Counted from the stretch's first letter, positions 45,687 through 55,133 are shown. The stretch is DNA of 64,000 nt from Pollutimonas bauzanensis (GCF_900129885.1 NZ_FQXE01000001.1:585724-649723), one strand, 5' to 3'. Numbers and translations are program-made. Notes: generated from the sequence alone by a model not told the origin.

Positions 45687-46054
45687 ATTCCCGGCCGCGG
45701 CAAACCGGCTTCACGCTGCTCGAAGTCCTGGTCGCCCTTGCCATCGTCAGCGTCGCGCTGGCGGCTTGCGTGCGGGCGCTGGGCCTGAGCGCCAACGGCG
45801 CCCAGGCCATGCGGGAACGCAGCCTGGCGCTCCAGGCCGCGGAAAACCGCCTGGCCGAAATCCGCTTGCTGCGCGCCTTTCCCAAACCCGGCCGGGAAAG
45901 CGAGCCTTGCCCGCAAGGCCCCCTGCCGCTCGTGTGCGAGCAGGAAATCCAGGACTCCAGCAACAGCAGCTTCAGGCAGATCACCCTGCGCGCGCGGCTT
46001 GCCGGCGGCCCGGTGCTGGCCGAGCTCAGCAGCTTGCTGTCGTCGCTGCCATGA
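45683..46054 (+). CDS. gspI: Type II secretion minor pseudopilin GspI
   Basis: A 123-residue minor pseudopilin with cleavage after Gly9 in RQTG-FTLLEVLVALAIVSVALAA (Glu at +5). The body LALQAAENRLAEIRLLRAFP is the GspI pattern (ENRLAE). It forms the pseudopilus tip with GspJ and GspK. The ATG at 45683 overlaps the gspH stop and its own stop overlaps gspJ, so the pseudopilin genes are serially coupled. Confidence 0.9.
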   Translation: MNSRPRQTGFTLLEVLVALAIVSVALAACVRALGLSANGAQAMRERSLALQAAENRLAEIRLLRAFPKPGRESEPCPQGPLPLVCEQEIQDSSNSSFRQITLRARLAGGPVLAELSSLLSSLP

Positions 46055-46674
46055 ACGCCGCAAGCGCAGGCCGGCAGCGGGGCTTCACCCTGATCGAAGT
46101 GCTGGTCGCCCTGGCCCTGATGGCCCTGGTCAGCCTGATCTCCTGGCGGGCGCTCGATGTGGTCGAGCGCTCCAGCGAACGCCTGAACGCCAGCGCGGAC
46201 GACACTCTCGCCATCGTGCGCGCGCTGGGCCAGATCGAACGCGATATCGGCCAGCGCGCCGGCGGCGATATCCTGCCGGCCATCCCGGCCGGCGCCGTCG
46301 CGGCGCCGGCGGCCGTCTTGCCGCCCGGCATACGCTGGCTCGCGCAGCAAGGCGCGACGCCCGTGCTGGCCCTGGTGCGGGCCGCGGGCGATGACGGCGC
46401 ATGGCAGCAGGTGTACTGGCGCCAGGAGGGCGACACCTTGCTCCGCGCCGCGGGGCCCGCCGCCTACCGCCTGCCCTTGCCCGAGCCCGGCCGCGGCGAC
46501 GTGGTGCTGGACCATGTCAGGCAATTCACCGTGCGCGCCTGGCTGCCGGGGCGGGGCTGGTCCGCCCTGCCCGCTCCCGCCAATTCCCCCACGGCCACCG
46601 GCCTGGAAATCGTGATCGAGCGCCAGCGCAACGACCGCGGCGAGCCCTACCGCAAAGTGGTGCTGCTGCCATGA
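46051..46674 (+). CDS. gspJ: Type II secretion minor pseudopilin GspJ
   Basis: A 207-residue minor pseudopilin with cleavage after Gly11 in GRQRG-FTLIEVLVALALMALVSLISWRALD. The body has LGQIERDIGQRAG and a C-terminal LEIVIERQRNDRGEPYRKVVLL, the GspJ layout. The ATG at 46051 overlaps the gspI stop. A longer upstream open frame only reads through gspI. Confidence 0.9.
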   Translation: MNAASAGRQRGFTLIEVLVALALMALVSLISWRALDVVERSSERLNASADDTLAIVRALGQIERDIGQRAGGDILPAIPAGAVAAPAAVLPPGIRWLAQQGATPVLALVRAAGDDGAWQQVYWRQEGDTLLRAAGPAAYRLPLPEPGRGDVVLDHVRQFTVRAWLPGRGWSALPAPANSPTATGLEIVIERQRNDRGEPYRKVVLLP

Positions 46675-47570
46675 CCCGCCTGCAAGCATTCAGGCAGCGG
46701 GGCATGGCGGTCATCGGCGCGCTGCTGGTGGTGGCCGCGGCCTCGATCGCCGCCACCGCCATCGTCGAGCGCCAGGCCTTGCTGGCGCGCACCCTCATCG
46801 GCGAGCGCGACCGCGCGCAGGCCAAATGGCTGTTGCGCAGCGGCCTGGACTGGTCGCGCGTCATTTTGCGCTACGACGCGCGCCGCAGCCCGATCACCCA
46901 CAAGGACGCGATGTGGGCGCAGCCCATCGCCGGGCTGGAAATCAGCCCGCCCGGCGACGCGCGCCAGGCGCTGTTTTCAGGGCGCATCGAGGACGAACAG
47001 GGCAAATACAATCTTCGGAACCTGGCCATCGACGGCGTCGTGCAGCCCCAGGAACTGCTCGTCCTGGAACGATTGCTGGGCGGACTGAATATCCCCGCAT
47101 CGGTGGCGGCCAGCATCGCCGAGCGTGTGGCCGATTCCCAGGCCAGCCAGGAAAGAAGCGCGCTGGCGCCGGGCCTGCGCGGGGTCGGCGATCTGCGCGG
47201 CCTGGATGGCGTGACGCCGGGCATGGTGGACATCCTCGCGCCCTACCTGACCGTCCTGCCGGAAAAAACCACCGTCAACGCCAATACCGCCAGCGCGGAA
47301 GTACTCAGCGCGAACCTGGCCGGTCTGCCGCTGGCCGAGGCCAGGGCGCTGGCCGGGCAGCGCGACCGCGGGCAGTGGTTCAACAGCCTCGCGGATTTCA
47401 CCAACCGGCTGGGCAACCCCGAGGTCGCCCCGGGCGGGCGGATAGGCGTGAACAGCGACTGGTTCCGCGTCGCGGGCGAAGTGACGCTGGACCGCAGCGT
47501 CGTCGGCATGCAGGCGCTGCTGCACCGGCAGGGCAGCAGGGCGCCCGTCATAGTCTGGATCAGGGATTGA
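46671..47570 (+). CDS. gspK: Type II secretion minor pseudopilin GspK
   Basis: A 299-residue tip pseudopilin. The prepilin-like N-terminus is RQRG-MAVIGALLVVAAASIAATAIVERQ; the +5 position is Gly rather than Glu, which is normal for GspK. The large insert domain includes FSGRIEDEQGKYNLRNLAIDG and a helix-hairpin-helix-like TVNANTASAEVLSANLAGLPLAEARALAGQR. GspK caps the pseudopilus. The ATG at 46671 overlaps the gspJ stop. Confidence 0.92.
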   Translation: MTRLQAFRQRGMAVIGALLVVAAASIAATAIVERQALLARTLIGERDRAQAKWLLRSGLDWSRVILRYDARRSPITHKDAMWAQPIAGLEISPPGDARQALFSGRIEDEQGKYNLRNLAIDGVVQPQELLVLERLLGGLNIPASVAASIAERVADSQASQERSALAPGLRGVGDLRGLDGVTPGMVDILAPYLTVLPEKTTVNANTASAEVLSANLAGLPLAEARALAGQRDRGQWFNSLADFTNRLGNPEVAPGGRIGVNSDWFRVAGEVTLDRSVVGMQALLHRQGSRAPVIVWIRD

Positions 47571-47571
47571 C

Positions 47572-48597
47572 ATGAAGCATCCCCTGCGCCTGGCGCTGCC
47601 CCCCCTCGCCCGCCTCACGCCGGAATCCCTGCTGCCATTCGCCTTGCTCGATCACGAAGGGCGCCTGCTGCGCTCGGGGGAACTGCCGCTCAACCGGCTG
47701 GCCGCGGCGCTGCCCGCCGGCGGTGTGCAGGCCATACTGCATCCGGGCGACGCCATCGTCGTATCGATCACCCTGCCCCCATTGCCCGCAAAACGGTTCG
47801 ACGCGGCCGTGCAGGCCAGCGTCGAACCGATGACCCTGTCCGACACGGCGGATCTCTGCATCGCCCACGGGCCGCGCGCCGCCGACGGCAGCATGAGCGT
47901 CGCCTGGGCGGAGCGGCGCGCCCTCCTGAATGCATGGGAACTGCTGGCCGGCGCCGGCCTCACGCTCTCGGCCATCGTTCCCCATTGCCTGGCCCTGCCG
48001 GCGGGCGATCCCCACCCCGACCTGCCCTTGGCGCTTCCCGTCGACGAGCGCTGGCTGGCGGCCCTGCCGCGCTGGTCCCTGGCGCAGGCGCAATGGCGGC
48101 CGGCCTCGCAAGGGCGCCGCTGGCGCGGCGCCGGCCTGTGGGCGGGCGCCGCCGCGCTGCTATGGCTGATCGGGCTGCAAGGCTATGCCGCCCAGTTGCG
48201 CAACGAGACGCGCGCGCTGCAGGCGGCGATGGAGCAGGCGGTGCGCAAGGCCTTCCCCGCCATTCCCGTGGTGATCGATCCCGTCAAGCAGGCCCAGGGG
48301 CAGCGCGACGCGCTGCGGCTGGCCCGCGGCGCCGCGGGGGAAGACGACTTCATGCCGCTGGCCCTGGCCGCGGCCGCGACGCTGAAATTCACCGACAACC
48401 ACGTCGCCGCCCTGCATTATGAAAATGGCCAGCTGACCCTCACCCTGAGCGAAGGCTATACGCCGCCCGGCAACGAAGCGGTCTTGCAGCAGTCGGCCGC
48501 CGTGCACGCGCTTGCGCTGCAAAAAGACGACAAGCTCGCGCATACCTGGCATGTCCGGCGCGCCGGCCCGCAGGCCGCGCAAGGGGCCCGGCCATGA
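47572..48597 (+). CDS. gspL: Type II secretion platform protein GspL
   Basis: A 341-residue protein with an actin-like cytoplasmic domain (LPLNRLAAALPAGGVQAILHPGDAIVVSITLPPLP) that binds the GspE ATPase. One TM helix lies near residues 183-202 (GLWAGAAALLWLIGLQGYAA), followed by a periplasmic ferredoxin-like domain. It starts one base after the gspK stop and overlaps gspM by ATGA. Sequence identity in this family is low; assignment rests on order and topology. Confidence 0.85.
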   Translation: MKHPLRLALPPLARLTPESLLPFALLDHEGRLLRSGELPLNRLAAALPAGGVQAILHPGDAIVVSITLPPLPAKRFDAAVQASVEPMTLSDTADLCIAHGPRAADGSMSVAWAERRALLNAWELLAGAGLTLSAIVPHCLALPAGDPHPDLPLALPVDERWLAALPRWSLAQAQWRPASQGRRWRGAGLWAGAAALLWLIGLQGYAAQLRNETRALQAAMEQAVRKAFPAIPVVIDPVKQAQGQRDALRLARGAAGEDDFMPLALAAAATLKFTDNHVAALHYENGQLTLTLSEGYTPPGNEAVLQQSAAVHALALQKDDKLAHTWHVRRAGPQAAQGARP

Positions 48598-49193
48598 GCG
48601 CGCGCCCCTTGCTGTCCGGCTCCCGGCTGCCCGCCGCCTGGCGCCGGCAGGCCGATATGCGCAAACAGCAGGCGCAAGCCTGGTGGAAAGAGCGCCAGCC
48701 CAGGGAACGCCTGCTCTTGCAGGCCGGCGCGGCCATGGCGGCCCTGGCGCTGGCCTGGCTGCTGGCGCTGCGGCCGGCGCTGGACACGATCGCGAAATCC
48801 CGCGAGCTGCTGCCGCGCCTGCGCGCCGATGCCGTGCAGGTCGACGCCCTGATCATCGAGGCCCGGGCCTTGCAGAGCGGCCAGTCGGGCGCAATAGAGC
48901 CCGCCGGCCTGTCCGCGGCATTGCAGGGCAGCCTGCAGCGCGCCGGGCTGGGCGCGGCGGGCGCGCTGGCCGCGATCGCCGAACCGTCCGGCGGGCCGGC
49001 CCAACAATGGGAAATCACGCTGCAGAACGCCAATGCCGCCCGCGTCATGGAATGGCTCGCCGGCCTGCCCTATCTTCTGCAGCTGCAAACCAGGGAGGTC
49101 GAGCTGGCGCGCGCGAATATCGACGGCAGGGACAGGCCGGGCAATGTGTCCGGGCGCATCGTGGTCCAGCTGCCGGCCAAGGGCGCGCCATGA
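48594..49193 (+). CDS. gspM: Type II secretion platform protein GspM
   Basis: A 199-residue bitopic protein. A short cytoplasmic part includes WWKERQPRERLLLQAG, the usual GspM lead-in, then one TM helix (MAALALAWLLALRPAL) and a periplasmic coiled or ferredoxin-like domain (ELLPRLRADAVQVDALIIEARAL, LAGLPYLLQLQTREVELARA). GspM pairs with GspL. It is coupled to both neighbours by overlaps. Confidence 0.87.
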   Translation: MSARPLLSGSRLPAAWRRQADMRKQQAQAWWKERQPRERLLLQAGAAMAALALAWLLALRPALDTIAKSRELLPRLRADAVQVDALIIEARALQSGQSGAIEPAGLSAALQGSLQRAGLGAAGALAAIAEPSGGPAQQWEITLQNANAARVMEWLAGLPYLLQLQTREVELARANIDGRDRPGNVSGRIVVQLPAKGAP

Positions 49194-49939
49194 CGCGCCT
49201 GGCGCTGGGGGCCGCCGGCCTGCTGCTCCTGGCCTGCGCGGGCGCGCTGGCGGTGATGCCCGCGCGCTGGCTGATGGCGGCGCTGCCGGCGGCCTGGCCC
49301 CTGGCCGTGGTCGACGCCGCCGGCACGATCTGGTCGGGCAGCGCCACGATCGCGCTCGGCGCGCCGGGCCGCCGCCGCACGCTGGCCGAGCCGCTGCGCT
49401 GGCGCGTTTCGCTTGCCGGCGGCCCCCGGGTGCTCGCTTCCCACCCGTGGCTGGGCGGCGCCCTGGCCCTGGCGCCGGGCTGGCGCGGCATAAAGGTATC
49501 GGCGCAAACCTTGCAGCTGCCCGCCTCGGCGCTCATTGCCCTGCATCCCGCGATGAGCACAATAGGCCCGGGCGGCGAGCTCCTGCTCAGTTGGCCGGCG
49601 AGCGTCATCGGCGCGGGCGGCCCGCCGCCCGGGGCCAAGCTGGTGGATATCCAATGGCGCAACGCCAGCGCGGCACTGACGCCCCTGCGGCCGATGGGCA
49701 GCTATACCCTGGCCATAACGCAAGGCGCCCAAGACCGCATCGACCTGGCTTTGAGCACCCAGCAGGGCCCCTTGCAGCTGCAAGGCAAAGGCACGCTGAC
49801 CGGAAGCGGCGGCTTGCAGTTCGACGGCGCGGCGCAAGCCGACCCGGCGGCCAATGCCGATATCCGCGCCGCGCTGGACGACTTGCTCGCCGCCCTCGGC
49901 CCGCGCGATGGAAACCGGACTCTTCTGCGCTTTCGCTAG
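49190..49939 (+). CDS. gspN: Type II secretion system protein GspN
   Basis: A 249-residue protein with an N-terminal membrane anchor (ALGAAGLLLLACAGALAVMPARWL). Its periplasmic domain contains VVDAAGTIWSGSATIALG and GSYTLAITQGAQDRIDLALSTQQGPLQLQGKGTL, the GspN pattern (GTIWSG). Its exact role is unclear and many T2SSs lack it. The ATG at 49190 overlaps the gspM stop; the upstream open frame is a shadow. Confidence 0.88.
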   Translation: MTRLALGAAGLLLLACAGALAVMPARWLMAALPAAWPLAVVDAAGTIWSGSATIALGAPGRRRTLAEPLRWRVSLAGGPRVLASHPWLGGALALAPGWRGIKVSAQTLQLPASALIALHPAMSTIGPGGELLLSWPASVIGAGGPPPGAKLVDIQWRNASAALTPLRPMGSYTLAITQGAQDRIDLALSTQQGPLQLQGKGTLTGSGGLQFDGAAQADPAANADIRAALDDLLAALGPRDGNRTLLRFR

Positions 49940-49972
49940 CGCCCTTTATATGCAGGCTTATCGCAACGACTT

Positions 49973-52441
49973 ATGAAAAATCTGAAGAAAGCCCCGCAGC
50001 CTGGCTCCGCTTTATGCCGCGCCGGCACCGTATCGGCGCTGGCCGTCGCACTGGCCGGCTGCGGCACCGCTTTGAAGCCGCCCGCCGACGCCGGCCTGGA
50101 GCCATCTTCGCTGGTCGTCCACACGGCATCGGGTCAGGGGTGGCGCCAGGAAGGCCGCCCCGGCGCCACCCCCGTGGCGGCGCCCATCCCGCCGCGCGCG
50201 CGTTCCCGCGCGGGGGCCGCCCCGGCCGCCTCTCCCGCCCCGCAAGCCGGCGCCCCCGGCCAGGAAGCGCCTGGCGGCGACATCATGCTCAATTTCGTGG
50301 ACGCCGAACTGCAGGGCGTGGTGCGCGCGCTGGCGCGCTTCACCGGACGCAATTTCGTGGTCGACCCGCGCATCAAGGGCCAGTTGACGCTGGTGTCCGA
50401 AGCCCCGGTCGACCGGCCCACCGCCTATGCGATGCTGCTGGGCGCGCTGCGCATGCAGGGCTTTGCCGTCGTCGATGTCGGCGGGGTGAGCCGCGTCGTG
50501 CCGGAAGCCGACGCCAAGCTGCAGGGCAGCCCGGTGGCCAGCGGCGCGCAGGCGGGCGCCAGGGGCGGCAGCGAGCTCATGACGCGGGTCTTCCCCCTGC
50601 GCTATGAAAACGCCGTCAACCTGGTGCCGGTGCTGCGCCCCATGATAGCGCCCAACAATCCCATCAATGCCTATGCCGGCAACAATACCCTGGTCATCAC
50701 GGATTACGCGGACAACCTCGAGCGCATCGCCCAGGTCATCGCCGGCATCGATACGCCTTCCTCGATCAACACCGACGTGATCCCCATCCAATACGGCGTG
50801 GCCCTCGACGTGGCGGCGCTGGCTTCGCAACTGCTGGACGCCAAGGCGAGCGGCGACGCCAGCCAGCAGATCTCCATCGTGGCCGACCCGCGCAGCAACA
50901 ACGTTCTGGTGCGCGCCGGCAGCCCGGCCAGGCTGGAGCTTGCCCGCGACCTGATCCAGCGCATAGACAGCCCCGAAACCCGCGCGGGCAATCTCCATGT
51001 GGTGTACTTGCGCAACGCCCAGGCGGCGCGCCTGGCCGAGGTGCTGCGCGGCGCCTTGACCGGCCAGGGCGCGAGCGGGTCGGCATCCGGCGGGGCGTCC
51101 ACCGGCACGTCCGGCGGCCTGTCGGGCGGCATGGCGAGCAGCGCGTCCGCGACAGGCCTTTCGGGGCTGGGCACGACGACGGCCTCATCGGGCAGCGCCA
51201 GCCGCAGGACGTCGGCCCTGGGCAGCGCCGGCGCCAGCAGCGCCCTGGGCGGCGCGGATAGCGCAAATACGCAATCGCTCGCCTTCTCGGCCGGCGGCGC
51301 CACGGTGCAGGCCGACCCGTCCACCAACACCCTGATCATCTCCGCGCCCGATCCCCTGTACCGCAGCCTGCGCGAAGTCATAGACCAGCTCGACCAGCGG
51401 CGCGCGCAAGTGCTGGTCGAAAGCCTGATCGTCGAGGTCAATGCGGACAACGCCGCGGAATTCGGCATCCAGTGGATGCTGGGCGGCAGCGATATCTCCA
51501 GCGGCAAGACCTCCTTCATCGGCGGGGCGAACCTGGGCGGCAGCGGTATCAGCAGCGGCGGCGCCACTACCATCGACGCGCTGGGACAGGGCCTGAACCT
51601 GGGCATCGTCAAGGGGACCGTCAATATCCTCGGCAACGAGGTCATCAACCTGGGGATGCTGGCGCGCGCCATGCAGACGCAGGGCGGCGCCAACGTACTG
51701 TCGACGCCCAATCTGATGACGCTGGACAACGAGGAAGCCAGCATCGTCGTGGGGCGCACCGTGCCCTTCGTCACCGGCCAATACACGACCGCCGCGGATG
51801 GGGCCAGCAACCCGTTCCAGACCATAGAGCGCGAGGATGTCGGGCTGACCTTGCGCATCCGGCCGCAAATTTCCGAAGGCGGCACGGTCAAGCTGGCGCT
51901 TTACCAGGAAGTCAGCAGCATAGACACCAGCGCCTCGACCTCGACCTCCGGGCTGGTGACGCGCAAGCGCGCGCTGGAAACCAATGTGCTGGTCGACGAC
52001 GGCCAGATCATCGTGCTGGGCGGGCTGCTCGAGGACACTGTCTCGGACAGCACGACGGCGGTGCCGCTGCTGAGCGACATTCCCATCATCGGCAATCTGT
52101 TCCGCTACGACAGCCGCACGCGTTCCAAGACCAATCTGATGGTCTTCCTGCGCCCGCATATCGTGCGCAATGCCCAGGACGGCGCCAGCGTGACGCTGGA
52201 CCGCTACAACTACATGCGGGCGGCGCAGGCGCGCCTGCCGCTGCGATCCACCTGGCTCGCTCCCGATGCGACGCAGGCGGCATTGCCCGACATCGAACGC
52301 AACCCGGACACCGGCCTGCTGGACTTGCGCGATCCCGCGGCGCAGAACCCGGCGCCGGCGCCGGGCGCCGCGGGCCCCGCGGAGCCGACCGCCGCGCCCC
52401 GTCCCGCGCGGAAATGGGCGCCCGCCCCCGTCGAGCCATGA
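49973..52441 (+). CDS. gspD: Type II secretion secretin GspD with lipoprotein-type signal
   Basis: An 822-residue outer-membrane secretin. N0-N3 domains begin at IMLNFVDAELQGVVRALARFTGRNFVVDPRIKG and include LVITDYADNLERIAQVIAGID and NNVLVRAGSPARLELARDLI. The secretin core has LIVEVNADNAAEFGIQWMLG, ANVLSTPNLMTLDNEEASIVVG and GGLLEDTVSDSTTAVPLLSDIPIIGNLFRY. A Gly/Ser/Ala-rich insert lies near residues 364-435. The N-terminus ends LAVALAGCGTALKPP, a lipobox with Cys30, so the secretin may be lipidated and self-piloting like Pseudomonas HxcQ. No GspS pilotin gene is seen. Confidence 0.93.
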   Translation: MKNLKKAPQPGSALCRAGTVSALAVALAGCGTALKPPADAGLEPSSLVVHTASGQGWRQEGRPGATPVAAPIPPRARSRAGAAPAASPAPQAGAPGQEAPGGDIMLNFVDAELQGVVRALARFTGRNFVVDPRIKGQLTLVSEAPVDRPTAYAMLLGALRMQGFAVVDVGGVSRVVPEADAKLQGSPVASGAQAGARGGSELMTRVFPLRYENAVNLVPVLRPMIAPNNPINAYAGNNTLVITDYADNLERIAQVIAGIDTPSSINTDVIPIQYGVALDVAALASQLLDAKASGDASQQISIVADPRSNNVLVRAGSPARLELARDLIQRIDSPETRAGNLHVVYLRNAQAARLAEVLRGALTGQGASGSASGGASTGTSGGLSGGMASSASATGLSGLGTTTASSGSASRRTSALGSAGASSALGGADSANTQSLAFSAGGATVQADPSTNTLIISAPDPLYRSLREVIDQLDQRRAQVLVESLIVEVNADNAAEFGIQWMLGGSDISSGKTSFIGGANLGGSGISSGGATTIDALGQGLNLGIVKGTVNILGNEVINLGMLARAMQTQGGANVLSTPNLMTLDNEEASIVVGRTVPFVTGQYTTAADGASNPFQTIEREDVGLTLRIRPQISEGGTVKLALYQEVSSIDTSASTSTSGLVTRKRALETNVLVDDGQIIVLGGLLEDTVSDSTTAVPLLSDIPIIGNLFRYDSRTRSKTNLMVFLRPHIVRNAQDGASVTLDRYNYMRAAQARLPLRSTWLAPDATQAALPDIERNPDTGLLDLRDPAAQNPAPAPGAAGPAEPTAAPRPARKWAPAPVEP

Positions 52442-53859
52442 ACATCCGGCTTCCCTATGCCTGGGCGCGCACCTACCGCGCGCTTATCCAGGCGGGCGCC
52501 TCCGGCATCCTGCTGACCACCAGCCCGCGCACGCCGGCCTGGGCCCTGGCCGAGATACGGCGGCGCTACGGCGAACTGCCCGCCCGCGTAGTGCCGGACC
52601 CCGAACTCGATACCCTGCTGGCGGCCGCGTATGCCCAGACCGGCGATGCGGCCGCCGTGGTGGACGCGGCCGCCAACGAGATCGACCTGGACCGCCTGAT
52701 GCAGGAGATACCCGAAATCGAGGACTTGCTGGAGACCCATGACGATGCGCCCGTCATCCGCATGATCAACGCCCTGTTCACCCAGGCCGCGCGGGATGGC
52801 GCGAGCGACATCCATATCGAACCCTTCGAGACCCACTCGGTGGTCCGCTACCGGGTCGACGGCACCTTGCGCGATATCGTCAGCCCGCGCCGCGCGCTGC
52901 ACGGCGCGCTGGTGTCGCGCATCAAGATCATGGCCAGCCTGGATATCGCCGAGAAACGCCTGCCGCAGGACGGCCGGATCGCCCTGCGCGTCGGCGGGCG
53001 GCCTATCGACGTGCGCGTCTCCACGCTGCCCACCGGCCATGGCGAACGCGCCGTGCTGCGCCTGCTGGACAAGGAAGCCGGCCGCCTGCACCTGGAACGG
53101 CTGGGCATGGCGGCCGATGTGCTGGAGCAGCTGGACAAACTGATACGCCAGCCGCATGGCATCGTGCTGGTCACCGGTCCCACCGGCAGCGGCAAAACGA
53201 CTACGCTCTATGCCGCGCTGGGCCGGCTGGACGCGGCCACCACCAATATCCTGACGGTCGAAGACCCCATTGAATACGACCTGCCGGGCATAGGGCAGAC
53301 GCAGGTCAACGCGCGCATAGACCTTACCTTCGCCGCCTCGCTGCGCGCCATTCTGCGCCAGGACCCGGATGTCATCATGATAGGCGAAATCCGCGACCTG
53401 GAAACCGCGCAGATCGCCGTCCAGGCTTCGCTCACCGGCCACCTGGTGCTGGCCACGCTGCATACCAACGACGCCATCTCCGCCGTGACGCGCCTGACCG
53501 ACATGGGCGTCGAGCCCTTCCTGCTGGCCTCGACGCTCCAGGGGGTCCTGGCGCAGCGCCTGGTGCGCAAGCTATGCCCGGAATGCAAGGCCGTCCACCC
53601 GGACGGCACCGCCAGCTGGAAGCCGGGCGGCTGCCCCGCCTGCAGCCACACCGGGTACAGCGGACGCACCGGCGTGCACGAATTGTTCGCCGTCGACGAC
53701 ACCTTGCGCGGCATGATCCACGCCGGCGCCGACGAACAGGCCCTGCGCCGCGCCGCGCAAGCCACCGGCATGCGCAGCCTGCGCCAGGACGGCGCGCGCT
53801 GGATCGCGCAGGGCGTGACTTCGATGGAAGAAATCGCCCGCGTGACCCGCGACGCCTGA
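52438..53859 (+). CDS. gspE: Type II secretion ATPase GspE
   Basis: A 473-residue cytoplasmic motor. Walker A is GPTGSGKTTTLYAAL (about residue 246), the Asp box ILTVEDPIEYDLPGIGQTQVN, Walker B ILRQDPDVIMIGEIRDLETA and the His box SLTGHLVLATLHTND. The four-Cys zinc site is CPEC (about 379) and CPAC (about 398). Length is normal. The ATG at 52438 overlaps the gspD stop (ATGA). It powers pseudopilus growth via GspL. Confidence 0.95.
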   Translation: MNIRLPYAWARTYRALIQAGASGILLTTSPRTPAWALAEIRRRYGELPARVVPDPELDTLLAAAYAQTGDAAAVVDAAANEIDLDRLMQEIPEIEDLLETHDDAPVIRMINALFTQAARDGASDIHIEPFETHSVVRYRVDGTLRDIVSPRRALHGALVSRIKIMASLDIAEKRLPQDGRIALRVGGRPIDVRVSTLPTGHGERAVLRLLDKEAGRLHLERLGMAADVLEQLDKLIRQPHGIVLVTGPTGSGKTTTLYAALGRLDAATTNILTVEDPIEYDLPGIGQTQVNARIDLTFAASLRAILRQDPDVIMIGEIRDLETAQIAVQASLTGHLVLATLHTNDAISAVTRLTDMGVEPFLLASTLQGVLAQRLVRKLCPECKAVHPDGTASWKPGGCPACSHTGYSGRTGVHELFAVDDTLRGMIHAGADEQALRRAAQATGMRSLRQDGARWIAQGVTSMEEIARVTRDA

Positions 53860-53876
53860 CCATTTATGGAGCCTCC

Positions 53877-55088
53877 ATGCCCTCCTACCAGTACGAAGCC
53901 GCCGACGCGGCAGGACGCACGGAACGCGGCCTGATCGACGCGGACAGCGAACGCAATGCGCGCCAGGCCTTGCGTTCGCGCGGGCTGCTGCCCTTGTCGC
54001 TGCGCGCCACCCCCGGCGGACGCGCCAGGGGCGGCGGCGTCATCAAGGGCGCGCGCATCAACGACGCGGATCTGGGCTGGCTCACGCGCCAGCTGGCCAG
54101 CCTGCTGGCCGCGCGCCTTCCGCTCGAGGCCGCCCTGAGCGCCACCCTGGAGCAGGCCGAACGCAAGCACGTGGCCCATGTCCTGGCGTCGGTGCGCGCG
54201 GACATCCGCGCCGGCCATCGCCTGGGCGAAGCGCTCGCGGCGCGCCCGCGCGATTTCCCGGAAATCTACAGGGCCCTGGTCGATGCCGGCGAGCAATCCG
54301 GCGACCTGGCCCAGGTGCTGGAAAAGCTGGCCGACTATATCGAGTCGCGCGGCGCCTTGCGCAACAAGATCCTGACGGCTTTCATCTACCCGGTCATCGT
54401 CACCTGCGTTTCCATAGGCATCGTGATCTTCCTGCTCAGCTATGTCGTGCCGCAAGTGGTCGGCGCGTTCAGCCAGGCGCACCAGGCCTTGCCCGCGCTG
54501 ACCCGCCTGATGCTGGCCGTCAGCGGCTTCGTGCGGGCGTGGGGCGCGCTCGCCATCGCGATCATGGCGGGCGCGTTCGCGCTCTGGCGCTGGCATCTGC
54601 GCCGGCCCGCCGCCAGGCTGGCCTGGCATGCCCGCGTATTGCGCCTGCCCCTGCTGGGCCGCTATGCCCTGGGCGTGGACGTCGCCCGCTTTGCCGCTAC
54701 CCTGGCCATCCTGACCAGCAGCAATGTCCCCCTGCTGGCCGCGCTGGAGGCCGCGCGCCGCACCCTGGGCAACGACAGGCTGCGCCTGGCGGTCGACGAA
54801 GCCACGGCGCGCGTGCGCGAGGGCAGCCCGCTGGGGTCGGCTTTGCAGGCGCAAAAAGTCTTTCCGCCGCTGCTCATCCATCTGATCGGCAGCGGCGAGC
54901 GGACGGGCGAACTGCCCACCATGCTGGCGCGGGCCGCGCATACGCTATCGACCGAACTCGAGCGCCGCGCCATGACCATGACCGCGCTGCTCGAGCCGCT
55001 GATGATCCTGGTCATGGGCGGCATCGTCCTGGTCATCGTCCTGGCCGTCATGCTGCCCATCATCGAGATCAATCAACTCGTGCAATAG
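53877..55088 (+). CDS. gspF: Type II secretion platform protein GspF
   Basis: A 403-residue inner-membrane platform protein. It begins MPSYQYEAADAAGRTERGLIDAD and has two GspF repeats: LGWLTRQLASLLAARLPLEAALSA and ARFAATLAILTSSNVPLLAALEAARRTLGN. Three TM regions are ILTAFIYPVIVTCVSIGIVIFLLSYVVPQV, AWGALAIAIMAGAFALW and LLEPLMILVMGGIVLVIVLAVMLPI (residue ranges about 165-195, 222-240, 370-395). It follows gspE by 17 bases with GGAG upstream. It is the last gene of the operon. Confidence 0.94.
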   Translation: MPSYQYEAADAAGRTERGLIDADSERNARQALRSRGLLPLSLRATPGGRARGGGVIKGARINDADLGWLTRQLASLLAARLPLEAALSATLEQAERKHVAHVLASVRADIRAGHRLGEALAARPRDFPEIYRALVDAGEQSGDLAQVLEKLADYIESRGALRNKILTAFIYPVIVTCVSIGIVIFLLSYVVPQVVGAFSQAHQALPALTRLMLAVSGFVRAWGALAIAIMAGAFALWRWHLRRPAARLAWHARVLRLPLLGRYALGVDVARFAATLAILTSSNVPLLAALEAARRTLGNDRLRLAVDEATARVREGSPLGSALQAQKVFPPLLIHLIGSGERTGELPTMLARAAHTLSTELERRAMTMTALLEPLMILVMGGIVLVIVLAVMLPIIEINQLVQ

Positions 55089-55108
55089 CAGAACTATTCC
55101 ATATTCTA

Positions 55109-55133
55109 ATTGACAATGATTCTCATTGGCAAT
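55109..55133. promoter_or_regulatory. 25-base palindrome upstream of the Crp/Fnr gene (Fur-box-like)
   Basis: Arms ATTGACAATGA and TCATTGGCAAT match at 10 of 11 positions around TTC. The inner AATGATTCTCATT matches the Fur core AATGATAATCATT at 11 of 13 positions. It lies 33 bases upstream of the start codon at 55166 and 20 bases after gspF. Iron-responsive or autoregulatory control of the regulator is plausible. Confidence 0.55.
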
